Source: Cephalopachus bancanus (lineage: Eukaryota; Chordata; Mammalia; Primates; Tarsiidae). Taken from it: DNA of 64,000 bases. Below, piece by piece: positions 35,001 to 47,000 of the stretch (positions are counted from its first letter, which is position 1; every line of letters starts with the position of its first letter). A model generated the notes under the pieces. The model searched no databases. It was not told the origin of the DNA and worked only from the letters and a program-made list of their open reading frames with translations. Position numbers and translations under genes: made by a program. The DNA lies in the NCBI GenBank assembly GCA_027257055.1, contig JAPVLO010000180.1:372001-436000 (forward strand), given 5' to 3'.

Positions 35001-38000
35001 AGTAGGGTCCCCAAAACGGTGCCTGCCTCTGCACCGCAAAAAGTGCTGGAATCTGAGCAGAAGTGTGCAGAGTAGCCACCTCAGCAGGAGAACTCAGGCC
35101 ACTTATTCCCAAGTCCCCACTCAGACATACACACACTTGAATACACAGTTGCACACCAATTTGTCCTTATGCACACTCACTTATATAGGGACTTACACAC
35201 TTTGACCAACTGTCACCACCTTGGAATCCTCATAATGAGAGAAGTCCAAAGGACCCATTGATGTGTAGGGAGGAACAGGCAACACTCTTCACTAAGTCAA
35301 GACACCCAATGGTGGCTTTGGGTGACCTGGCAGGACGATCTCTCTGGGATCGTTGACAGCTCACACTCAGCCCACTGTGAGCTTTGCCGCACTTACTATT
35401 GAAGACCTGTCACAAAGCACATGAAAACGTACGTGAAATGTGAAAAGGCAGGAAGGAGGCTCTGGGCAGATCATTTGTGTAGCACTTCAGGGCCTGTGAT
35501 TTTTCTGCATTAGTCTATGTCTCTCTGTCTAAAGGGTTGGAAGGAGTTTTAAAGGATCTGGAGGAGAGTGATAAAAGGGGACAAAAAAGAAAAGTTAGCT
35601 ATGACCTATGTTATTACAGTTGGCAGCAAAAGGCATGTATACATTTAATCAATTAAAATTCTCAGGGAAGTCATTTCCCAGAAATCCTCCTGTGAATCCT
35701 TTGGTGAGTTTAAACTCATGTTTGCATTAAGGCTGGCATTACATTAAGGTTGGGTGCCCATGCAGTGGTTTACATTAACAAGTATCTTGTAAAATATCTG
35801 TGTGGGAGGGTGGGATTGACCGTTCACCACTTCTTCTGAGCATCGTAGAAGGAGAAACGGAACGTAAAACTATAACTGGCAAAAACCTACAAAAAAAATT
35901 TTTTATAGATTCATCAGATACTGGAACTGATTCTTGAGGAAGACTCAGAATCTGACTACATATTGTCAGAGAATATCTGACCCTTAACCTCCTTACATTT
36001 TTGTCTTTGTCCTAACTTTATTAAGCCTGCATTCTTACTTGGCATATATTTTTGGCCCTAATTTTCTTCTCATAAATAGTGCTGTTGCCAATTTATAACT
36101 AGTTTAAAATTCTTCCTCTAATGTGTGTCTCAGATATTCAGAACCAAATAAGACTTTCTGAACTCAAAGTTTGTGTAAATTATCAACCCTCCATAAGAAT
36201 CAGTAGTATGGCAACCCCCTTGGGTCCCCTCTGGGAGCTTCTCTGTCATCTCAATAAATCCTGCTTTCAAAAAAAAACCAAAAAAGAATCAGCAGTGGGT
36301 TCAGGGTCCAGGGTCAGCTATCTCGATGACTTCTCTTCTGTCATCAAAGTCTTCCGTTTCAGCAGCTGATTGCATGTGGGTACTAGCTGCCAATTACCAG
36401 TCTGTGGCCTGCTAGGGAACTGGGCCACACAGCAGGAGGTGAATGGCAGGTGAGCAAGTGAAGCTTTATCTGTATTTATAGCTGCTCCCCATAACTCACA
36501 TTTTTTTCCAAGTTTTGTCTCCTGTCAGATCAGCAGCGGCATTCGATTCTCCTAGGAGCATGAACCTTATTGTGAACTGTGTGTGTGAGGGATCTAGGTT
36601 GTGCACTTCTTATGAGAATCTAATGCCTGGTGATCTAAGGTAGAGCTGAGGCAATGATTAGCTATGTGATTTGACTATATGAGCGCCCACGTGTGCATAC
36701 ATGAGCATGGAAAAATTGTCTTCCATGAAACCAGTCCCTGATGCCAAAAAGAATGGGAACTGCTTCAGGAGAGGATGCTTTTTACTGAAAGTTTTCTAGC
36801 AGTGGTTAGAGAGAACCTCCTGTCAGAAACTTTCTAGAGGGAGTTCTAGAGCGAGTGGTTGACCTCAGACAATCTTAAGGTACCTTCTAGTTTAGAGATT
36901 CTTTGATTCTGATACTAGGTCTTGTACTTCAGCACTTGGTAGAAGGATTTCAGTTCTCAACAAATATTTCTAGCATTGCAAAGCATCAGAGAACAAGCAC
37001 TTACATTATAGCATGCAGTGCAGTTCTTGGTACCTGCTTATAGGTGTTGCTCAAACTGATAATTCTTAAGACTCTGCTTCTGTGGTTGTGACCTGTTCTT
37101 TCATGGCAAAGACTTCAAGTTATCTGACTGAAAGTTGCACTCTTCTGAGGTTTCACAGTGAGATGATTTAGAGCATGTTGGGGACACTGACTAATCTGAT
37201 TGCTGACAAATCTCTCCTTGTTGCTACAGGTGTGTTTGTTGTTGCTGCTAAGCGCACACCTTTTGGTGCTTTCGGAGGTCTTCTGAAAGGCTTCACCGCT
37301 ACCGACCTAACTGAATTTGCTGCCAAGGCTGCCTTGTCTGCTGGCAAAGTCTCACCTGAAGTTGTTGACAGTGTCATTGTAGGCAATGTCATGCAGGTTG
37401 GTAGGGTGGAGGGAGATGTTCATTCCTGTTGCTTTCATTGACCAGTTTCTAAACATCATTTCTTTAACATGTAATAATGGCAGACAACTTAATAATAGTT
37501 CCAGGTACTTGACATTTGTGATGTGAGTAATCCTCTGACTCCAGATACAGTGGCATGCATAATTCAAAGTAGCAAACATTCTGGAAACTGAATATCTATC
37601 TGACTTGGGATGCATTTCATTGGTTCTTAAATAGCAGGTTGACTTCCTTGACTTATCTGTGGTTAATTGGTTTTCTCTTTGTGCCAACTTCGGAGGGTAG
37701 CAAACCCAAGTAATGAACACACCTCCCGGCCGGGCTCTGTGGCTCAGCCTGTAATCCCACACTTTGGGAAGCCAAGGTGAGTAGATTGCCTAAGACCACG
37801 GGTTCGAGACTTGCCTGGGCAACTTGGCAAGACCTCATCTCTACAATAAAATCAAAAATCAGCCGGGCGTGGTAGCAGGCACCTGTAATTCCGGCTACTC
37901 AGAAGGCTGAGGCAGAAGGATCGCTGGAGTCCAGCGAGTCGAGGCTGCGGTGGCCAGGAGCGGCCACTGCACTCCAATCTGGGCGAAGGAGTGAAACTCC

Positions 38001-41000
38001 AAATCAAAAAAAAAAAAAAGAAAGAACACACCTCTCGTGATTTCCCACACATTGTAAGAGCTTGGTCAGAATTTGTTGTAGGAAATAAGAAGCTTCCTTG
38101 TCCTTGATCTTGCTATGTGTAGTGCACGAAATAGATCCTTCACATGCAAGTAATCGAAAGCTTGGAATTCCTTCAAAGGATACAAACATTTATTGGGTTC
38201 CTATAGAGACTAGTTTAGGTGCAGCAGAAGAATATCAAGTACCCAAGGTAGACCAAAAGGAGGTTATACTGTAATGGAGGAAATAAGATAATGTATTTTT
38301 TAAAGATGTCAACGATGTGTTTATTGATAAAGGAAATAGAGTAAAACAATGGACACAGAAAATCACCAGGCCTCTAAATTGAGCCTGATTCTGACCATCT
38401 CGCCATTGTATATCTTCACATCCAGAACAAGCGGACATTTTTCCTTTTGCAGTTGTGTCTGTTGAACCTAAAGTATTTTCATAAAGAATCATTGATATTA
38501 ATTCATCTTTTTTTTCACTTTTTTTTGTAACTGTTACCTCTGACCTGAGAAGGCATTAGAACAGATCAAATAGAAGCGGGATACTTTTGGGTTTTGTTTT
38601 GTTTTCCTAGACTTTATTTAAAAGGAACTTTTTTCCTCTAAAGTCTTTCTGTTTTTCCCCAGTGTAGATTCTGTCAAATTTTACAACAGAGTTACTATAA
38701 GTAGTATCAATTTCATTGTGTTGGTGTCTCTGTTCCTAAAGACAATCTTTCTTGCATTAATGGATAAATATTTGAGAGGTTAGGCCTTTGTGGCTAGAAG
38801 AGAACAGAATAGGCCCCAAATAGCATTCGACAAATATCTCAGAGCTACTTTTCTAATATTATTAAATATTACTTGAAATAAATGAGTTGTACAGTATTCT
38901 TAGGAAACAATGAAGTCCAATCTGGATTTTTTTGTATTTTCTTGCCTAATTGTCCCGGCTAGAGTCTCTCATGTTGAAGTGGATATCTTTGTCTTAGTCC
39001 CTAAGGTAGAGACATGGATATCTTTGTCATATTCCTGATCTTAGGGAAAACACATCCAGTCTTTCACCATTAGGTGTGATGATAGCTGTGAGTGGGTATT
39101 TTATAGATGCCCTTTATCAGGTTGAAAAGTTGTCTTCTATTCTTAGTTAACCAAGTGTTTTTATCATGAAAGGATTAGTTTCCTGCAGGATCTAGTCACA
39201 TTTTCATTAACCAATCAATACATATCAATGCATAACTTTATGTGTGTTTATATTTCAGGACACCTTATTTAATATGTATTGTTGACTTGCTAGCATTACA
39301 CCCACAGCCAATTCATGCCTGAATGGAGCTTATCTAACATGCATATTTTCCATGGGGCACATCACTGCCTTCCTTTATGTTAGGAATACTAAGCAGCACT
39401 TCAGCATTATGCTTTGAGGCCATTTTAAACAGCACAACCACCAAAGAAAGCACAGAAATGCTGGTAACATGGCAAGGAATAGATTGCAGGAGGGACACTT
39501 GTTTACAGTATGAAAGCTTGCACTGGATCTGTGTGCATCAAGCAGCTCAAATGTCCCACCACTCCACATGTGTCTGAATGACTGCCAGTGTACTGCAAGT
39601 ATAGATTTTGGAGTCACAATCTAAACTTTAGCAAGCAGGTAACTTGAAAATGCAGAATCTATGACTAGTGAGGATCCTCTGTATTTTGAATTTGCATTTT
39701 TATGTCCTCACTATTTTGAGAGGTGTCAAAGTTCTTGGTGTTTGCATTAGGGTTCTCCAGAGAGACAGAACCAGTGGGCCACATATGCAGTCATAGGTCG
39801 CTTAACAACGGGATATGTTCCAAGAAATAGATCTTTGGCAGTTTCTTAGTACGGGAGCATCATAGAGTGCACATATGCACACCTAGATGGTCTAACCTAC
39901 TGCACTCCTGGGCCATAGGGTGTAGACTATTGCTCCTAGGCCTCAAACCTGCACAATATGTTACTGTACTGAATACTGCAGGCAGTTGTAACACGACGGT
40001 AAAATAGTGCACATCTAAACATGTCTAGACATAGAAAAGGCACAGTAGAAGTACTATATAAAAGATAAGCAGGCTGGAGAGCCTATAGTTCTGATGTTGA
40101 AGGCAGGAAAAGAAGAATGTGTTCCAGCTCTATGAGAGGGAGATACCAGTTCGCCTTTCCTCTGTTTTTGTTCTCTCTGGGCCCCTGGCGGATTAGATGG
40201 TACCACCCATGGTGAGGGTGGATCTTCACTTCTGAGTCCATTCTGACTCACATGCCGATCTCCTCTGGAGACACCCTCACAGACACACCCAGAAATAAGA
40301 CTTTACTAGTTCTCTAGGTATTCCTTGATCCTGTCAAGTTAACAGCCAAAATTAGCCATCACCATAGTAAAGGTATTATGGTATTTTAAGGATTCTGATA
40401 TATGAAAATAACTTTATAATATGATGGATCTTTTTTTTTTTTCCTTTTGAGTTGGAGTCTCACTCTGTCACCCAGGCTGGAATGCATGCTCACGTCCACC
40501 CCAGCGTTGACCTACTGGGCTCCTCCGGCGATCCTTCTGCCTCAGCCTTCCAAGTAGCCAGAACTATAGGTGCACACTACTGGGCCCGGCTAATTTTTGA
40601 TTTATTGTAGTGATAAGGTCTCGCCAAGTTGCCCTGGCTGGTCTCAAACCCACAGGCTCAGGCAATCCACTTGCCTAGGCCTCCCAGCTTAAAAGATAAG
40701 TTCTAAGTAAGACTTATGGACTGTTCAAAAGCTAGAAGCAACCATAGAGATTTTGTAAAACTTCAGCCCTCTTTTAACACATGAGGAAGCCTCCAGAGAG
40801 GTCTCAAAGACTTGTTCTGCTTGACACAGGTAGTCCAGAACAATCTTGAGGTAGAAGGTTTCCTACCTTCCAATTCTGTGTTCTTCCTCCTATACTAGCT
40901 CTTTCTTCAGCTCTCAGTATCTTAGTATTAAGAGGGACTTTAAAAGTCATTTGTGGGGTTAAGTGATGAGAAAATGGGTTACCATGGGAGCGGAGCTTGT

Positions 41001-44000
41001 GGCTTTACAAGAAGAAGAGTGACCTGAGATAGCACACTCAGACCCCTTGCCATATGAGGCCCAGACTGCAGAGAATCCCCACCAAGCAAGAAGGCCCTGA
41101 CCAGATGCAGCCCCTCAACCTGGAACTTAGCCTCCAGAACTGTAAGAAATAAATTCCTTTTCTTTTAAGTTAACCAGTTTCAGGTATTCTGTTACAAGCA
41201 ACAGAAAGCAGACTAAGACAGGCACAGATTTAATAATCTCTTCCTCTACTTACAAATTAGGCTCTTGTCAAATCCATTTGCATATGCCTCTGCAAATGGA
41301 TTTGACAAGTGCCTAATTTGCAAATGGAGAAACTTGAGAGTCAGATAAATCAAAGCCCATGCCAATAGGGAATGGTAGAGTACATATCTCCTAACTCCTA
41401 GCCTGATGTTTTCCCACTACCCCACATCAATCTTTCATCTTTTCTAAAAACACCTATTTTACCAATCTGTACACTACAGAATATCATAAGAGAAATAATT
41501 CTGAAACAGACAAACCTTGCTAAAAGAATATCTTTTGATGACTTTAATTATAAGAGAAGATAATTTCATCTCAATCAACAACTGAAACATTGAGCTAATG
41601 AATACTTGACGTTATTCTGAGTTCCCCCCAATTTCATCTGCATTCAGAACCCTTAACCTATAAATGTGCTGAATTTGTTGAATTTTATTTTAAAAAATTT
41701 CAAACCTATACAAATTAAAAGAATTGTACAATGAACATTCTAAAGCCCTTTGCCTTGATGGGCCAATTTTTTACATTTTGTCAAATTTGCTTTAGCTCTC
41801 TACAATAAAAGCTGTTATTGTTTTTGTTTTGTTTTGTTTTGTAAGTCATTTTATCCCTTTCTCTTCAAAGTGTGGTTCTTGGACTAAGCAACATCAACTT
41901 CACTAGGGAAATAGTTAGAAATGCAGACTCTCAGACAGACCTAGACCTACTGATTCAGAACCTAAATTATAACAAGACACCCCAGAATGCATTTGGGAGC
42001 AGTGGTCTAGTCCTCCCCTTACTCTCCTGACCAGTCTCCTCTCCCTAAGTATGCAGTTCTCAGCCTGTTGCACATTAGAATTACTTGGGATGCTTTTAAA
42101 GTCACTGTGATGCCCAGGTCCCACCCCCAGCCTTTCCAACGTAATGGGTTTGCTAAAGAGCTTGAACATGAGTTTGTGAATAAAGCTTCCGGGTTATTAC
42201 ACCCGCACCATGGTTGAGAATCACAGCCTCTATTAAGGAATGTGCCACTTTGACATAGCCTATCCTATTTTTAAACAGTTCTAACTATTATGAATTTCTG
42301 TCTTTATTAAGAGTTTACTAGGATTTCTCTATGTAGCCATCACAGTATGTTTGAAAACCAGTTGATTGTGGTTACACAACATTATGAATGTATTTAATAC
42401 CACTGAACTGTATGCTTTAAAATGGTTAAGATGGTACATTTTGTGTTATGTGTATTTTACCACAACGGGGAAAAGCCCAATTGACCAAATTATAGTCTTA
42501 ATTCAAATCATAAACACATTTTGTACTTACTATGCTGTTACTCCATGCATTGTACCTACTCAGAGCCATATAGTTTAGCTTTTTTGATAGATTGCCAGTA
42601 TTTTGGTGTATTTTGTGCTTGTTCTTAATTCCTAGATTTACAGGGGAAGCTCCTTTTCTTCTCCCTTTCTCTGTCCCAGAGTTCTTCAGATGCTGCCTAC
42701 CTGGCAAGGCACGTTGGTTTGCGAGTGGGAATCCCAAAGGAGACGCCAGCTCTCACGGTTAACAGGCTCTGTGGCTCTGGCTTCCAGTCCATTGTGAATG
42801 GGTGTCAGGTATGACTCACATTTTATTTAATTCTCTAAGATATGTTAACATTATGAGAAGAAATGTCCCACCTCAGTATCACACTTTAGCTTTTTTATCT
42901 TATAGTGCAGATTCGGAGATGCTGGTGTTTGATTTTTCTTAGAAAAATACTCAGGAACAAAATTGTTTCTTGAAAGTTAATAATGAAGTGGAATAAGCCT
43001 GTCACAAAAGAACAAATTCCATATGCTTCTACTCATATGAGGTACCCAGAGTAGTCAAATAATGGAGACAGAAAGTAGAATGGTGGTTTCCAGGGTTAGG
43101 GAGAAGGGAAAGTTCACGTCTGAGTATGGAGTTTCAGTTTTGCAGGATGAAAGGCCTCTGGAGATGGGTGGTGGTGATAATAGCACACAGTGCAAATGCT
43201 CTTAATGACTCGAACTGGGTACACTTAACAATGGTTAGGGTGGGACATTTTGTGCACATTTTGTCAGTTTTGTTTCTTAAAAAAAACTGGTATGTTCATC
43301 ATTCTTAGTGCTTCCTAGTTGCCAGGCATGTGCTAGGTTCGCATCCAACATCTCATTTAATCTTCACGACCATTCCATGAAGCCAGAACTAGCATTCCCA
43401 TTTTACAGGCCAGGAAACTGATTATGAAAGACATTAAGTTTACTGAGTCATAGAAGCAGAATTTGAGCCCCCATCTATGAGAGTTACCTGTGAGGTACTG
43501 AGTAAACAGTGAGGCAAGTAGGAGGATTGAAGAATTTAGGAGATGATAAGAGAAGGTGTTTTATTACAAAGGAACTGATTGATGCTGTTGGTAGAAGTAC
43601 AAACCAGTTTGACCTTTTTAAAGGACAGTTGGGTCAAATATGTTTGTTTGTTTGAACACAGGGGAAGAAAGTACAGTGAATCTAATTTATGTATAAAAGT
43701 CTTCCTTTATTACAACAAGAGACAGACATATAATGAATAAATTATTTTCATACTAATTTATTTCTATAGTAATATGTCTTAAAAGATGACCCTGGTTTTC
43801 CTAGCAATTTTTCTTTAAGTCAAGGTCTCACTTTTTCGCCCCAGTGTGTGATCACGGCTCACCACAGCCTCAACCTCCAGGGCTCAGGTGATCCTTCCAC
43901 TTCAACCTCCCTAGTAGCTGGGACCACAGCGATACACCACCATATCTGGCTAGTTTTTTTTTTTTATTGTTCTTTTTTTTGTAGAGATGAGATCTCGCTA

Positions 44001-47000
44001 TGTTGTCCAGACGGGTTTCAAACTTCTGGGCTCGAGCAGTCCTCCTTCCTCAGCTTCCTAAAGTCCTGAGGTTGCAGGCATAAGCCACCACACCCTGCCC
44101 ATCTAGCAATAATTTTGAACCTTAAGTTCTTGGTTCCTTGTTATTGACTTCTTTTCTGAGAATGCAAACAGTGGGAAGAGTTGGAAGGATGAAAGGGATT
44201 TCACACACCCACCCCCTGACCTAACTCTTGTAACCCTCTGGTCTCCTTCAAGTGCATCCTTTAATAAGATGCCATTTTCTTTTGCTATATTAAAGAGTTT
44301 GTTCCTTATTGTCTTCTGCATTTTTATGCCAGACACTAATATCTCTGTTAATTTTCTAGGTTTGTATTGAATTAAGAATTCCTGTTCTTAGCCAAAATGT
44401 AGGTAGGGTCTTTTGGTCAGGTGAAAATGATTGAAATCTATTAGTTTCCCCCTCCCACATCTTGGGAATGGAGACTTTGGCATTTGCTTCAGCATTACAT
44501 TAAAAACATTTCCTTTTAAGACACTAAGCTAGAGTACAGTATTTATTAGCATTACCATTAATTTGTAAAATCTGTGCACTTCTTAATACATTCTTTGGGT
44601 GTAGAAAAAGGGTTTGTTCTTTTGTTTTAAACAGGAAATTAGTGTGAAAGATGCTGAAGTTGTCTTGTGTGGAGGTTCTGAAAGCATGAGCCAGTCTCCT
44701 TACTGCGTCAGAAATGTGCGTTTTGGAACAGCGCTTGGAACAGATCTCAAGGTCGGAGTCATTTTTTGTTTTGTTTTGTTTTGCTTTGTTTTTTTGAGTT
44801 GGAGTCTCACTCTGTCGCCCAGACTGGAGTGCAGTGGCCGCTCTCGGCCCCCGCAGCCTCGACCTGCTGGGCCCCGGCGATCCTTCCGCCTCAGCCTTCC
44901 AAGTAGCCGGAATTACAGGCATGCGCTACCATACCCGGCTGATTTTTTTTTTGATTTATTGTAGAGATGAGGTCTCGCTGCCCAGGCGGGTCTCGAACCC
45001 GCGGGCTCAGGCAATCCACTCACCTCAGCCTCCCAAAGGCACGGGATTACAGGCTGAGCCACCGAGCCTGGCGGAGTCATTAAAATGTTAAAGAATTATG
45101 TCTTATGCTGTTATACAAGTAATTTTAATAACATGACTTTTTATGGGAGAAAAAACATTTTAAAACCAATTTCGTTCATGAGGATTGGCAAGATGTGAAT
45201 GATTTGAAGTTTGTGAACTATTTCAAACACTCTTTTGGTTGTTAGTATTGACATTTTAACCCATATAAAATTAGACTCTATCTCAGCACAAACCCACATA
45301 AAATTAGACTGTATCTCAGCATACCTCTATTAGTGGAATTAACACCTATAAGTGACCATAGGCATGGGAGAGATGGTGGGAGAGAAGAAGTGGATTAAAA
45401 AGACTGGCAAAAAAGTGACTTAATCTCTCTACTAAATAATTCATAATCTGAGTAATCAAGTCTTTACCATGGCATATGGCAATTTTATTCCAGGGGTAAT
45501 CGCAGAATAGATTTCTTCTTCATCATAGAAAACATCTTTGAATACAGATTGGATTGTCCCAAATCACGAAAACTGATTCTTTCATCTTTGAGAGCTACAA
45601 CATGAGAATGATAGCATACTACTAATAAAGAATATTATGCTCTCTTTCCCATATGAAAGTGCTAATGACGTTTCGTAATTTTTTAGCATTTTTCAGTAGT
45701 GAAGTAGTAATGTTCGACTTACACTGTTCACCCAGTTTCTCACCTGGTCTTTTTGGAAGTTGCAAGGAGTGAGGCTTTGAGAATATGAGTTATTTTAGCA
45801 GTGTTTTAGCCTGCAAGTTTATCTGAGAAATCTGTTTCAAAGACAGGTCAGTGACTCAATGTTGATGGGGCAGCAAACTGGGCAACTTATCAGAGCCTCT
45901 CCCTGCTGGTTGATTTGTAACCTTTCTGTAATGCCAGGAGTCTATCCCAGGTTCTTTTCAGCCTCTCAATAACTGATAGAACCAACTTTCCTGTCCCTGA
46001 AGGCATGGGATGAAAAGAGAACACAGATACATGCTTTCCTACAGAGCTCCTAACAGGGTCACAAAAATGGCTACAGGGAGACATTGCATGAGGACTCATT
46101 GTCGGGTTTCTGACACAATGTAACCTTGAGGACTTAATTTTTGGTTGTAGGTAACTTCCTGCAGTCTCACTCTGCACATTTAGTACTGTTGGTTGCCTTT
46201 GGAGCCCCACATTTAGAGAGATAATGTATGCATTTTATTGTGTGACATTTAATGTTTTTTTAAAATATCCAAAGCCAAATATGAATAGTAATATCAAATG
46301 TTTATCAGAAAGTCTAATTTTACTTTTGTTTGTTGGAACTGTTGATTATTTAAATTGAAGTAAGCTATGTTACTTTAGAAAGATGATGTTTTAACAAATC
46401 ACTTTATTAATGTCTTTTGATAGCTGGAAGATTCTTTATGGGCAGGATTAACAGATCAGCATATTCAACTCCCCATGGGAATCACTGCAGAGAATCTTGC
46501 TGCAAAACATAAAATAAGCAGAGAAGAATGTGACAAATACGCCCTGCAGTCACAGCAGAGGTGGAAAGCTGGTCAGTGAAATTGGATGATACCAATGTCT
46601 ATAGAAAAAGTATCTATAGGAAAGTTTCACCACTTCAAATTACAATGATCATATATTAGTTATAAGTCATACCTTTGAAAATTACATCCTTTCATTATTC
46701 CTTTGCTTTTTAGGTGATCAGACATTCTATTCATTATTGCAAACTTCACCAGGAAGTTCTCTTTTGAAAAAGTTAATACTTACTTGGATTGTGTCCTAAA
46801 TTGTTCCTGTTGTTAGTAGAGCACACTGGGGGACGTGGTTCACTCCATCGGAGTTGATGGCTCACTGCAGCAGTTGGAATTAGGAGGGTGTCTTCCCCAT
46901 GAGCTGTGTCATAATTACAAGGGATGGGGGGACATGTGTGGAAAAAACACATGGGGTATGCTTTCGGAATGTCCTTCTCCTATTCCTCATTGAGAATCAT

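Larger units (their letters stand above)
26025..35701. repeat. Right arm of large inverted repeat, split by an L1
   Basis: Reverse complement of 1 to ~4290, lying in ACAA2 intron 1. The arm is interrupted at ~28970-35220 by a younger L1. On either side the alignment resumes at adjacent left-arm positions (~500 and ~480). Minus the L1, it is ~3.4 kb, equal to the left arm minus its Alus. Outer limits are uncertain because the left partner runs off the window. Confidence 0.95.
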
